Assembly: GCA_036491435.1 (NCBI GenBank)
Contig: DASXBZ010000018.1
Coordinates: 1 to 30,802 of the forward strand
Source of the DNA: Bog-473 sp036491435
GTDB lineage: Bacteria; Actinomycetota; Acidimicrobiia; Acidimicrobiales; RAAP-2
Reading direction: 5' to 3'
DNA: 30,802 nucleotides
In this document: positions 1 to 7,349 of the stretch, in pieces
How the letters are laid out: each line of letters begins with the position of its first letter
Numbering within the stretch: the stretch's first letter is position 1
Translations under genes and position numbers: made by a program
The notes under the pieces: generated by a model
What the model saw: the letters and a program-made list of their open reading frames with translations, nothing else
Databases searched by the model: none
What the model was told of the DNA's origin: nothing

Positions 1-2
1 TG

Positions 3-293
3 CTGACCTACTCCCCCTACGACAACGTCAGCGGCACGGGCCCTGACGGGACCGACCGCCCCTATCCAGACCTCTTCGTCACGGCGGGCCTCACCGATCC
101 CCGCGTCGCCTATTGGGAGCCCGCCAAGTGGGTGGCCAAGATCCGCGCCCTCTCCCCCGCCACCCGGGTGCTCCTGCGCACCGAGCTCGGCGCCGGTCAC
201 GGCGGTCCGTCAGGCCGCTACGACGCCTGGAAGGAGGAGGCCCTGGTCCTGGCGTTCCTGCTCGACGCCTTCGGCCTGCGGGACCGGCCCTGA
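3..293 (+). CDS. ptrB: Oligopeptidase B (S9A serine peptidase), C-terminal fragment
   Basis: The gene enters from the left edge; only the last 96 codons are present. They match the end of the oligopeptidase B catalytic domain. The stretch begins with the family's YSPYDN block, continues with VTAGLTDPRVAYWEPAKW, which contains the catalytic Asp (GLxDPRV), and then GAGHGGPSGRYD, which contains the catalytic His. The nucleophilic Ser lies upstream, outside the window. Family knowledge: these cytoplasmic serine peptidases cut short peptides after Arg or Lys. The stop is TGA at 291-293. The gene converges on the membrane-protein gene that ends at 337, with about 43 bp between them and no obvious terminator. 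Confidence 0.9.
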   Translation: MTYSPYDNVSGTGPDGTDRPYPDLFVTAGLTDPRVAYWEPAKWVAKIRALSPATRVLLRTELGAGHGGPSGRYDAWKEEALVLAFLLDAFGLRDRP

Positions 294-336
294 CCCCGGC
301 CTCGACGCCCCTTCCTCCAGCCCCCGGGGATCGCCC

Positions 337-1335
337 CTACGCCGTCGTCGTGGTGCTGCTCGACGATGATCCGCCGCCGGCCCCCGGCGTCTCGAAGTTC
401 AACGTGAACGGCGCCTGGAACCCGAAAGGCAATTGCACGGCCACGCCGTTGACCGTCGCGGCGAACGCACCCGGTGCGCCCGCGACGACGGTGACCGGGC
501 CTGTGGCGGCGACCGTGTGTGACCCGCCCGCCGCGAGCACTCCGGTGAACAGCACATCGCCCGTCGATGTGTTCGTCGCTGAGACCCAACAATCACCCGA
601 GGTGGCCGACAACACGAGCGAGTAGTTGGCGACGCCCAGTTGATAGTTCGCCGCGTTCGGCGACGTCGGAGCCGGCGCGGACACGACGGGTGCCACCGTC
701 GTCGTCGTGCTCGGCGACGTGTGACTCTTGTGACCGTTGGTCCCGGCGGCGCCCGAGTGCGGCTGCGTATGCGCGGGGCCCGTCGTCACCGTGGTCGCCG
801 TGCCCGACGTCGCATGTTTCTTCGGTGCCGGTGTGTTCGAGTGCATCCCCGCCACGATGAGGATGACGATGAAGACGATCACTGCCGCGAACGCGACGAG
901 CACGCCGATGCGCTTCGGCCGGTGGTCGATGGAGTGCAACGCCTTGTCGTCGACGCCGCTCATGAACGTGGACGTCGACGTCTCGTCGGGCGTGTCGTGG
1001 GTGACGTGCGAGTCGACGAAGAGCACGGGTTCCCCCGGGTTCTTGACCGGAGGCGGGGGGGCCGGCGGGACGATGGTGTGGCCCGAGTCGGTCAGACGAA
1101 CGGTCGAAGAGTGGGAAACACGGAAGGCGCTCGCCGGGTACGCGGCGTCGATCTCTCCGTTTTCCGCGTTTCCTTCGGAGTCGGCCAGAGGGTGCGTGCG
1201 CAACTCCTCGAGCGTGTGCAGCTGGCGGTGATAGTGCTCGACCGAATGCACGTCGTCCCGCGAGCGATTGCGGTACACGGCGGCCGCGATGACGCCCCCG
1301 ACGACCACCGCTGCCAAGATCCCACCTACCAGCAC
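337..1335 (-). CDS. Two-TM protein with RodZ-type DUF4115 domain
   Basis: This 332-aa protein begins at a GTG preceded by AGGGGCA. Residues 2-21 form a hydrophobic segment, followed by a charged, His-rich linker and a Pro run near 90-100. A second, stronger membrane segment lies at about 143-163. Residues 170-230 are a Thr/Ser/Pro-rich spacer. Residues 249-303 (CWVSATN, VLFTGVLAAGGSHTV, VTVVAGAPGAF, TVNGVAVQLP) match the DUF4115 beta-domain found at the C-terminus of RodZ. The end is Gly/Ser/Thr-rich low-complexity sequence. No RodZ-like helix-turn-helix is present at the N-terminus. I infer a membrane-anchored protein exposing a DUF4115 domain outside the cell, possibly linked to envelope or cell shape; that role is not shown. 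It lies 75 bp downstream of the luciferase-like gene and may be the last gene of that run. Confidence 0.72.
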   Translation of the reverse strand: MLVGGILAAVVVGGVIAAAVYRNRSRDDVHSVEHYHRQLHTLEELRTHPLADSEGNAENGEIDAAYPASAFRVSHSSTVRLTDSGHTIVPPAPPPPVKNPGEPVLFVDSHVTHDTPDETSTSTFMSGVDDKALHSIDHRPKRIGVLVAFAAVIVFIVILIVAGMHSNTPAPKKHATSGTATTVTTGPAHTQPHSGAAGTNGHKSHTSPSTTTTVAPVVSAPAPTSPNAANYQLGVANYSLVLSATSGDCWVSATNTSTGDVLFTGVLAAGGSHTVAATGPVTVVAGAPGAFAATVNGVAVQLPFGFQAPFTLNFETPGAGGGSSSSSTTTTA

Positions 1336-1410
1336 TGCCCCTATTCAACAGGATCGGCAGGCCTCTCCGGACCGCGGGCGCGCTCCCGCCGGCCATCGAC
1401 TTCGTGACGT

Positions 1411-2661
1411 TTAGGGGGCAGGGACGGCAGGCACCTCGAACGGCTCGGAGAGCGTCCGCGGCGGTGGCCGCCGGGCCAGCGCCGCCGCCTTCGCCGGGCC
1501 CAGGCGCTCCTCCTTCGCCGCCTCGGCGGCGTCGGCCCACTCGGCGAATTCGGGCAACACCTCTCGGGCGAAGAGCTCCATCGACTCGCAGATGTGCTCA
1601 TGCCGATTGCGCCCCGCCTGGCTCACGAAGATGAGCTGGTCCACCCCCACCTCCTCGTAGCGCCGGATGAGCTCGCGCACCTGATCGGGTGTACCGATCG
1701 CCCCTCTGAGGGCGCCGAGGCCCTCCTCGAGGAGCTTGGCTCCGAGCACCTGACCCTGCTGGGCGGCCACGCGGCGGTCGAACCCGAAGGCCGAGCGGTT
1801 CCGCTCGAACTCCTCCCACACGTTCGTCTCGCCCAGGCGATGGCGTCCGAAGGCGTAGTAGTGCGCCAGCGAGTAGCCGAAGAAGTGCCCGCCGTCGAGG
1901 CCCCGGGCGATGGCCGTCTCCTCGTCCTCGTGGCACATGAAGGGCAGCACACACGCCAGGTTGGCGTTGACGGCGAAGCCACCGGGCACACACTCCTCCG
2001 AGGCGATCGTGCCGTAGTAGTCGTCGACCCACCGGCGCGCCTCCTCGGCCTCGATGAAGGAGAACGAGAGGGCGCCGATGCCCTTCGTCGCAGCCAGGTG
2101 GATCGTCTCCCGTCGTGAGCACGCCACCCAGAGCGGCGGATGCGGCTTCTGGAGCGGCTTGGGGACGACGTTGCGGGGCGGCATGGAGAGTCCCGGTCCC
2201 TGGTGGCCGGCGAAGGGCTCTTCGACCATGAGACGGGTCACGACGTCGAGCGCCTCGGTCCACTCGGCACGCTTGCGCGCCCGCTCCACCCCGAACCCGC
2301 CGAGCTCCATCTCGGAGCTCGACTCACCCGTGCCGAACTCGACACGCCCGTCGGAGATGAGGTCGAGCGTGGCGATCCGCTCCGCCACCCGGGCCGGATG
2401 GTTGAAGCCGAACGGCAGCTGGACGATGCCGTGTCCGATCCGGATGCGCGAGGTGCGCTGGCTGGCGGCCGCCAGGAAGACCTCGGGCGCGGAGGAGTGC
2501 GAGTACTCCTCGAGGAAGTGGTGCTCGACCTCCCACAGGTAGTCGAAGCCCAGGCGGTCGGCGAGCTCGATCTGCTCGAGCGCATCCTTCAGCAACTTGT
2601 GCTCGGACCCGGCGTCCCACGGCCGCGGTAACTGGTGTTCGTAGAAGATCCCGAATCGCAT
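1411..2661 (-). CDS. LLM-class flavin-dependent oxidoreductase (luciferase-like)
   Basis: This 416-aa protein has the F420/FMN luciferase-like TIM-barrel pattern. It starts MRFGIFYEHQLPRPW, continues with ADRLGFDYLWEVEHHF, SHSSAPEVFLAAASQRT and RIRIGHGIVQLPF, then HPARVAERIATLDLISDGRVEFGTG, all typical of bacterial luciferase alpha-type monooxygenases. The C-terminal 40 residues are a Pro/Ala-rich tail beyond the usual barrel. The ATG start follows a GGGGGG-rich stretch that could act as a ribosome binding site. The gene lies 24 bp after the cupin gene and is in line with a flavin reductase two genes upstream, which could supply reduced FMN. The substrate is unknown; F420 or FMN use cannot be decided from sequence by eye. 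Confidence 0.88.
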   Translation of the reverse strand: MRFGIFYEHQLPRPWDAGSEHKLLKDALEQIELADRLGFDYLWEVEHHFLEEYSHSSAPEVFLAAASQRTSRIRIGHGIVQLPFGFNHPARVAERIATLDLISDGRVEFGTGESSSEMELGGFGVERARKRAEWTEALDVVTRLMVEEPFAGHQGPGLSMPPRNVVPKPLQKPHPPLWVACSRRETIHLAATKGIGALSFSFIEAEEARRWVDDYYGTIASEECVPGGFAVNANLACVLPFMCHEDEETAIARGLDGGHFFGYSLAHYYAFGRHRLGETNVWEEFERNRSAFGFDRRVAAQQGQVLGAKLLEEGLGALRGAIGTPDQVRELIRRYEEVGVDQLIFVSQAGRNRHEHICESMELFAREVLPEFAEWADAAEAAKEERLGPAKAAALARRPPPRTLSEPFEVPAVPAP

Positions 2662-2685
2662 GCGCCCCCCGGCCCTGCGGCTGAA

Positions 2686-3231
2686 CTATTTCGGCAGACG
2701 CGGCCGGATGTCGTCCGGGATGTCGCCGCGGCGGGGGTTGCTCTGGTCGCGGCCCGAGAGGATCGGGTCGCTGACGCCCCAGTCCGCACCGACCTCGGGG
2801 TCGTCCCAGGCCAGGCCCAACTCGTCCGCCGGGTCGTAGTAGTTGTCCACCAAGTACGTCAACAAGATGTCGGTGTGGGCGGCGAAGCCGTGCGCCACAC
2901 CGGGAGGGATGTACACGCCCTGGTCGACTTCGCCGTCGAGGTCGATCACCTCGGTCTTGCCGTCGGTCGCCGACCCGATGCGCAGGTCGTGCAGGACGAC
3001 GCGGATCTTTCCTCGCAGCAGGTACCAGTAGTCAGCCTGGAATCGGTGGAAGTGCAGCCCGACCAGCGCGCCCGCCTGCTTCTCGGACCTGTTGCCTTGC
3101 ACCATCTCGCGGCCGTTGGGAAACCAGCTGCGCCGGTAGGACTCGACGAAGCGCCCACGCTCGTCGCCGTGCACGTCGGGTCGGACCAGCACGACGTCGT
3201 CGATGACTGAGGAAGGGATGATCTCTGGCAC
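2686..3231 (-). CDS. RmlC-like cupin (dTDP-4-dehydrorhamnose 3,5-epimerase family)
   Basis: I place the start at GTG 3231, giving 181 aa (MPEIIPSSVIDDV...). The open frame runs further upstream but would then overlap the flavin reductase gene with low-quality sequence. Family landmarks: DERGRFVESYRR near residue 25; GLHFH, with the catalytic-type His at about residue 60; RGKIRVVLHDLR, matching the QGK-RV block; PPGVAHGF around 110; and NYYDPADELGLAWDDP around 130-145, which carries the conserved Tyr and the Y.P..E.G..W.DP signature. Known relatives epimerise dTDP-4-keto-6-deoxyglucose. No other rml genes are nearby. Its place between a flavin reductase and a luciferase-like oxygenase suggests a different substrate or a small-molecule isomerase role, which is inference. 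Confidence 0.82.
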   Translation of the reverse strand: MPEIIPSSVIDDVVLVRPDVHGDERGRFVESYRRSWFPNGREMVQGNRSEKQAGALVGLHFHRFQADYWYLLRGKIRVVLHDLRIGSATDGKTEVIDLDGEVDQGVYIPPGVAHGFAAHTDILLTYLVDNYYDPADELGLAWDDPEVGADWGVSDPILSGRDQSNPRRGDIPDDIRPRLPK

Positions 3232-3256
3232 CGCCGGAACGGTAGCGGGTGGTCCC

Positions 3257-3733
3257 TCAGGAGGCGAAACGCCCGAAGCCGGAGCGGTAGAAGAGCAACG
3301 GGCCGCCCTCTCCGACCTCCATTGCAACCACGTGGCCTGTGACCAATTCGTGATCGCCGCCGTCGTAGACCTCACCGAGACGGCATTCGACGACAGCGAG
3401 CGATCCGGCGAGCACCGGCGATCCGGTCACACCGGGCGACCAGCCGACGCCTTCGAACTTGTCGCCGCCCGACACGGCGAAGGTGCGGCACAGCGCCTCC
3501 TGGTGCTCCTCGAGAATGTTCACGCAGAACGCGCCCGCCTGGCGGATCCGTGGCCAGCTGGTCGAGCTCCGCGCCGGGGCGAGGATCACCATCGGCGGAT
3601 CGAGCGACAGCGCGGCGAACGACTGGCAGGTGAAGCCGACGGGTTCGCCCTCTTCGAGCGCGGTGACGACCGTGATCCCGGTGGCGAAGTGCCCGAGCAC
3701 CTCGCGGAACCGGGCCTCGTCCAGGCCCGTCAC
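3257..3733 (-). CDS. Flavin reductase domain protein (HsaB/HpaC-like)
   Basis: A 158-aa protein starting at GTG 3733, six bases after the stop of the MBL gene. It carries the split-barrel flavin reductase pattern: FREVLGHFATGITVVTA, then VGFTCQSFAALSLDPPMV, AGAFCVNILEEHQE, KFEGVGWSPGVTGSPVL and YDGGDHELVTGHV, ending with LLFYRSGFG. Such proteins use NAD(P)H to reduce FMN or FAD for a partner monooxygenase. The pattern is close to what I recall for HsaB, the reductase of the actinobacterial steroid-ring hydroxylase, but the family is broad and the neighbour here is a luciferase-like protein, not an HsaA-type hydroxylase. The most likely partner is the oxygenase at 1411-2661. Confidence 0.9.
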   Translation of the reverse strand: MTGLDEARFREVLGHFATGITVVTALEEGEPVGFTCQSFAALSLDPPMVILAPARSSTSWPRIRQAGAFCVNILEEHQEALCRTFAVSGGDKFEGVGWSPGVTGSPVLAGSLAVVECRLGEVYDGGDHELVTGHVVAMEVGEGGPLLFYRSGFGRFAS

Positions 3734-3739
3734 GGCGAC

Positions 3740-4594
3740 CTACGCCTTGCCGAGGTCGATCGATTGGGACTCGTGGGCGGAGGACACGTCTTCGATGTTC
3801 TTCGCCTCGGGAAGCCGGCGCGCCTGGGTCAGGATCCTGTCCAGCTCGCGGTCCGTGTGTGACGGATCGTGGTGTGAGAGCAGCAACCGCTTCGCGCCGG
3901 TCTCGGCCGCCACGTGGACCGCATAGGCCGCGGTCGAGTGGCCCCAGTCGGCCTTGGCGGAGAACTCGTCTTCGGTGTACTGGCCGTCGTGGATCAAGAG
4001 GTCCACGTCCTGGCACAGCTCGACCACAGCCTCAGGAATGGCCCGGCGGTCGAGCGGCGCCTGGTGGTCGGACATGTATGCGACTGAGCGGCCCTCGGCT
4101 TCGATCCGGAAACCGAGCGTGACGCCAGAATGCGGAATCGGGCGGGCCATCACCTTGGCCGTGCCGATGGAGAAGTCCTCGGCGCCGACGTCGACGGTGA
4201 TCAGCTCGCCGCGGAACTGCTCCATGTGGATCGGGAACACGGGCGGCTGCACGGCCGCGTGGAGCGCATCCTTCAGCGTGCCCTTCGGCTGGCCCGGGCC
4301 GTAGACCGTCAGGCGGGCGCCGGGGTCGTGCAGCGGGGCGAAGAAGGGAATGCCCAAGATGTGGTCGAAGTGGAGATGGGTGAGGAGGGCGGTCGCGTGG
4401 AGCGGCGTGCCGAGCGCCCGAACTTCCTTCTCGAGGGTCTCACCGAGCGCGCGTAGTCCGGTGCCCAGGTCGACGATGAGCGGTTCGTCCCCGTCGATGT
4501 CGATGACGAGGCAGGAGGTGTTTCCCCCATACCTCCTGTAGCGATCCCCCGAGCACGGGCATGACCCCCGCACGCCATAGAACGTGACGTTCAC
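3740..4594 (-). CDS. MBL-fold metallo-hydrolase
   Basis: A 284-aa protein starting at GTG 4594 (MNVTFYGVRGSCPC). The metallo-beta-lactamase motif THLHFDH gives H73, H75, D77 and H78. Further probable metal ligands are H155 (RPIPHSG), D176 (MSDHQAP) and H241/H242 (LLSHHDPSH). YGGNTSCLV and WGHSTA are typical of the cytoplasmic MBL subgroup that includes PhnP-like and cyclic-nucleotide phosphodiesterase-like hydrolases. No signal peptide is seen. It is the first gene of a close minus-strand run (MBL, flavin reductase, cupin, luciferase-like) with gaps of 6, 25 and 24 bases, which supports one operon. The substrate is not identifiable. Confidence 0.88.
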   Translation of the reverse strand: MNVTFYGVRGSCPCSGDRYRRYGGNTSCLVIDIDGDEPLIVDLGTGLRALGETLEKEVRALGTPLHATALLTHLHFDHILGIPFFAPLHDPGARLTVYGPGQPKGTLKDALHAAVQPPVFPIHMEQFRGELITVDVGAEDFSIGTAKVMARPIPHSGVTLGFRIEAEGRSVAYMSDHQAPLDRRAIPEAVVELCQDVDLLIHDGQYTEDEFSAKADWGHSTAAYAVHVAAETGAKRLLLSHHDPSHTDRELDRILTQARRLPEAKNIEDVSSAHESQSIDLGKA

Positions 4595-4636
4595 CGCCTA
4601 TGACCTTATCTCCACGGGGAAGATACGTTCTGTCGT
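4595..4636. promoter_or_regulatory. Compact divergent promoter, possibly leaderless both ways
   Basis: Only 42 bases separate two divergent starts. Toward the plus-strand hydrolase a TACGTT (4624-4629) fits the TAnnnT -10 pattern and ends seven bases before the ATG, the spacing expected for a leaderless mRNA; ATGACC at 4600-4605 could be its -35. Toward the MBL gene TAAGGT (4608 down to 4603) ends eight bases before the GTG. An inverted repeat ATACG-N6-CGTAT (4623-4638) spans the plus-strand -10 and start. These are pattern matches only. Confidence 0.35.
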
Positions 4637-5512
4637 ATGGGACAACAGGAGACCATTTCCGCCAACGGGCTGGAGTTTGCCTGCCTCACCGACGGACCGA
4701 CGGACGGGCCCCTCGCCCTGTGCCTGCACGGATTCCCCGACACGGCACACACGTGGCGTTATCTTCTCCCCGAGCTTGCAGCCGCCGGCTTCCGGGCGGT
4801 CGCTCCGTTCCTGCGCGGCTACGCCCCGACGCCGGTACCGGCGGACGGTCACTACCAAATCGGCGCCCTCGTGCGAGACGCCAATGCCCTGCACGACGCC
4901 CTGGGGGCGACCTCCGACGCCGTCATCATCGGCCACGACTGGGGCGCGCTCGCCACATACGGGACCGTCGCCCACCAGCCGGACCGCTGGCGTCGCGCCG
5001 TGACCGCAGCTGTTCCGCCGACCCTCTCGATCGGCATGAACCTGTTGACGTATGCGCAGCTGCAGCGGAGTTGGTACATGTTCTTCTTCCAGTCGTCCAT
5101 GGCAGAGAGCGCGCTCCCGCTCGAGGACTACTCCTTCATCGACGGCCTCTGGCGCGACTGGTCACCGGGTTACGACGGCGCCTGGGATGTGGCCAAGGTC
5201 AAGGAATCGATCGGCGACCCCGAGCACATCGTCGCGGCGATCAGCTACTACCGCGCCATGCTCAACCCGGCGCATCAGACACCAGAGCTCGCCGACGAGC
5301 AGGCCGCCGCGTTGTTGCCGACACCGAAGCCGACGCTGTACCTCCACGGGCGGGACGACGGCTGCATGCTGCTCTCCTCGATCGGCTCGCCTCTCGACTT
5401 CCTGGCCGAGGGGTCCGAAATGGAGATCGTGGACGGCACCGGCCATTTTCTCCACGTGGAGCAGCCCGAGCTCGTCAACCGACGGATCCTGAAGTTCTTG
5501 TCGGATTCCTGA
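4637..5512 (+). CDS. Alpha/beta hydrolase, epoxide hydrolase/dehalogenase-like
   Basis: A 291-aa alpha/beta hydrolase. The oxyanion motif HGFPD is at residues 31-35. The nucleophile elbow is GHDWGA with Asp at 101, as in epoxide hydrolases and haloalkane dehalogenases rather than Ser esterases. Acid residues lie in HGRDDGC (240/241) and the catalytic His in GTGHFLHVEQP (H270). The cap region (about 140-215) is rich in Tyr and Trp. No ribosome binding site is apparent before ATG 4637, in line with the leaderless promoter described for this junction. It is divergent from the flavin monooxygenase-type operon and could act on an oxygenated product of it; this is inference. It ends four bases before the mutY stop on the opposite strand. 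Confidence 0.88.
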   Translation: MGQQETISANGLEFACLTDGPTDGPLALCLHGFPDTAHTWRYLLPELAAAGFRAVAPFLRGYAPTPVPADGHYQIGALVRDANALHDALGATSDAVIIGHDWGALATYGTVAHQPDRWRRAVTAAVPPTLSIGMNLLTYAQLQRSWYMFFFQSSMAESALPLEDYSFIDGLWRDWSPGYDGAWDVAKVKESIGDPEHIVAAISYYRAMLNPAHQTPELADEQAAALLPTPKPTLYLHGRDDGCMLLSSIGSPLDFLAEGSEMEIVDGTGHFLHVEQPELVNRRILKFLSDS

Positions 5513-5516
5513 TCGC

Positions 5517-6392
5517 TCAGGTCAGCCGGAGCACCAGGTCGGTCTTCCCTCGCCACCGGGCGAAGCCCTCTTCCACCAATGCGGCGGCGATCCGTTCCGC
5601 CCGGGACGAGTCGTCCGGCCAGCCGCAGGCGGCGGGGACTTCACCCGCGCGGACGTCGCCACGCCGCAAGGCCTCGAGCAGGCGGCCCCGACCCTGCCGG
5701 TCGGAACCCGAGAACGCGTTCTGCGGGCGCGCCACGGGGCTGGCCCGCCAGGGATCTCCGCCCCCTCGTCGACGCCAGGCACACTGGCGGCGCAGCGGGC
5801 AGCGCTCGCAGTCCGGCCGCGCGGCGCAGACGGTCGCGCCCAGGTCGAACATCGACTGGTTGAACTCCCACGAACCGGTGCGCGGCACGAGACGGTCGCC
5901 CAAGGCGAAGGCGGCCGCGGCGGTGAGCGCGGAACCGGCGACGGCACGGGCCAACACCCGTACCCCGTTGGTGTCGACCGCGGCGACGTCGTCGCCGAAC
6001 GCGAAGGAGCGCACCGCCCGCGCCGTGTAGACCCCGACGCCCGGCAGCGCGCGCAGTTCCGCGTCGTCCGAGGGCACGCGCCCGTCGTGGTGTTCGACGA
6101 TAGAGGTCGCCGCCCGGTGCAGGTTGAGAGCACGGCGGTTGTATCCGAGTCCGGACCAGCGTCGGACCACGTCCGCTGCTCCGCTCGTGGCGCACGCGGC
6201 GGGCGTCGGGTAGGTCTCGACGAAGCGCTCGTAGTACGGCACGACCCGGTCCACCTGGGTCTGCTGCAGCATCACCTCCGAGACGAGGATTCTCCAGGGG
6301 TCGCGGGTGCGGCGCCACGGAAGGTCGCGGCGGTTCTGCGCGCCCCATTCGAGGATGCGCGTTCGGATACGGCGCGCCCGGTCGGGCGCGAC
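5517..6392 (-). CDS. mutY: A/G-specific adenine glycosylase MutY (5' end unresolved)
   Basis: MutY removes adenine mispaired with 8-oxoguanine. Landmarks are LPWR (codons 6323 down to 6312), SEVMLQQTQV with the catalytic Glu codon at 6276-6278, WSGLGYNRRALNLH, the HhH ending LPGVGVYTA, and VAAVDTNGVRVLAR with the catalytic Asp. The iron-sulfur motif is C-x5-C-x2-C-x5-C. The C-terminal NUDIX-like 8-oxoG recognition domain is absent; instead a short RLLEALR...AERIAAALVEEG region ends the protein. The first GTG (6275) and ATG (6272) fall just after the catalytic Glu, so the real protein must begin upstream. Reading back in frame I find no ATG, GTG or TTG; the 5' coordinate given (a GTC) is set only by homologous N-terminal length. 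The true start overlaps or abuts the end of mch. Confidence 0.85.
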   Translation of the reverse strand, partial: VAPDRARRIRTRILEWGAQNRRDLPWRRTRDPWRILVSEVMLQQTQVDRVVPYYERFVETYPTPAACATSGAADVVRRWSGLGYNRRALNLHRAATSIVEHHDGRVPSDDAELRALPGVGVYTARAVRSFAFGDDVAAVDTNGVRVLARAVAGSALTAAAAFALGDRLVPRTGSWEFNQSMFDLGATVCAARPDCERCPLRRQCAWRRRGGGDPWRASPVARPQNAFSGSDRQGRGRLLEALRRGDVRAGEVPAACGWPDDSSRAERIAAALVEEGFARWRGKTDLVLRLT

Positions 6393-6402
6393 CGCGACGA
6401 GT

Positions 6403-6915
6403 TCAGTCCCAGACGTCGTCGCCGTAGGGGCGCCGGCGGGCTGGCGCGTAGGCCGTCTTCCAGACCATGAGCTTGCGGCGGAAGTAGCAGACCTCCTCGC
6501 CGCGCTGGTTGAACCCCTTGGTCTCGACCGTGACGATGCCCCGATCGTCCTTCGTCCTCGACGGCGTCGCGTCGAGCACCCGCGTCTCGGCGTAGATGGT
6601 GTCGCCGTGGAAGGTCGGCATCCGGTGCAGCAGCGACTCCACCTCGAGATTGGCGATGCACGAGCCGCTGACGTCGGGAACGCTCATACCCAGCACGAGG
6701 GAGTAGACGAGGTTGCCGACGACCACGTTCCTGCCCTGCACGGTCTCGTGTTCGGCGAACCACGCGTTCGTGTGCAGTGGGTGGTGGTTCATCGTGATCA
6801 TGCAGAAGAGATGGTCGTCGTACTCGGTGACGGTCTTGCCGGGCCAGTGCCGGTAGATGTCACCCGGCACGAAGTCTTCGAGGTAGCGCCCGAAGGGCCG
6901 GTCGTAAACGGTCAT
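6403..6915 (-). CDS. mch: MaoC-family dehydratase, probable mesaconyl-CoA hydratase
   Basis: The 170-aa product (MTVYDRPFGRYLEDF) is a single hot-dog MaoC protein. It carries HWPGKTVTEYDDHLF, then MITMNHHPLHTN at 39-50, the position of the hydratase active-site loop, followed by VVVGNLVYSLVLGMSVPDVSG, PTFHGDTIYAET and DRGIVTVETKG. I recognise this as the MaoC protein that sits beside meaA and ccr in streptomycete ethylmalonyl-CoA pathway loci, where it should hydrate mesaconyl-CoA to beta-methylmalyl-CoA. Proteobacterial Mch is about twice as long, so the assignment rests on the actinobacterial type and on mcd and mcl nearby. The ATG overlaps the TGA of the upstream DUF6941-like gene (ATGA), implying translational coupling. 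A much longer open frame upstream of this ATG is noise. Confidence 0.85.
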   Translation of the reverse strand: MTVYDRPFGRYLEDFVPGDIYRHWPGKTVTEYDDHLFCMITMNHHPLHTNAWFAEHETVQGRNVVVGNLVYSLVLGMSVPDVSGSCIANLEVESLLHRMPTFHGDTIYAETRVLDATPSRTKDDRGIVTVETKGFNQRGEEVCYFRRKLMVWKTAYAPARRRPYGDDVWD

Positions 6916-7349
6916 TCGGCGGCTTGGGGCGCGCGGGGCCGCGTCGTGAACCCCAGCGACGCGCCGGGCAGGGCTTCGCCGTCGATGGTCAGGCGCCAGG
7001 CGAACCGCGTACCGGGCGCCAACGGAATGGGCCCCAGGTTCACAGCCAGTGCGACGTCGATGGGCGAGCCCTCGGGGATCCCCTGCGGCTGGCTCACGGT
7101 GAACTCCCCCCGCACCTCGACCGGCTGGGTGCCGTCGGCCGTCTCCATCAAGACCGGGCGGCCGTCCGCATCTTCGAGGAACAGCTCCCAGTGATGCGAG
7201 GTCTCCGCCTCGTGCCAGTCGACGTCGATCTTCAACGCGACGGCCGATGGCACGGGGTCGGGTCCGGTCATGCTCCATCCCCCACCGAGGATGTAGAGCT
7301 TGCCGTCGGACACCTGGGCTGCGTCACACAGCAACATGGTCACCTTCAC
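6912..7349 (-). CDS. DUF6941-like protein
   Basis: A protein of about 145 aa beginning at GTG 7349 (MKVTMLLCDAAQVSDGK); ATG 7337 is an alternative that would remove four residues. The opening LLCDAAQVSDGKLYILGGGWS is the hallmark of a small actinobacterial family listed, to my memory, as DUF6941. The rest is predicted beta-rich (VALKIDVDWHE, HHWELFLEDADG, FTVSQPQGIPEGSPIDVALAVNLGPIPLAPG, FAWRLTIDGE) and resembles a sandwich fold. No signal peptide or membrane segment is present. Function is unknown. Its last codons overlap the mch start by four bases, so the two are probably co-translated. The open frame continues far upstream antisense to other genes, which I disregard. Confidence 0.75.
   Translation of the reverse strand: MKVTMLLCDAAQVSDGKLYILGGGWSMTGPDPVPSAVALKIDVDWHEAETSHHWELFLEDADGRPVLMETADGTQPVEVRGEFTVSQPQGIPEGSPIDVALAVNLGPIPLAPGTRFAWRLTIDGEALPGASLGFTTRPRAPQAAE

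Noticed and set aside
3231..3375. Longer N-terminus for the RmlC-like cupin
   Set aside because: The extra 48 codons overlap the flavin reductase gene in another frame and do not resemble the family; GTG 3231 gives a normal-length cupin.
4600..6030. 476-codon plus-strand frame over the alpha/beta hydrolase and mutY
   Set aside because: It overlaps two well-supported genes and has an Arg/Pro-rich sequence without motifs.
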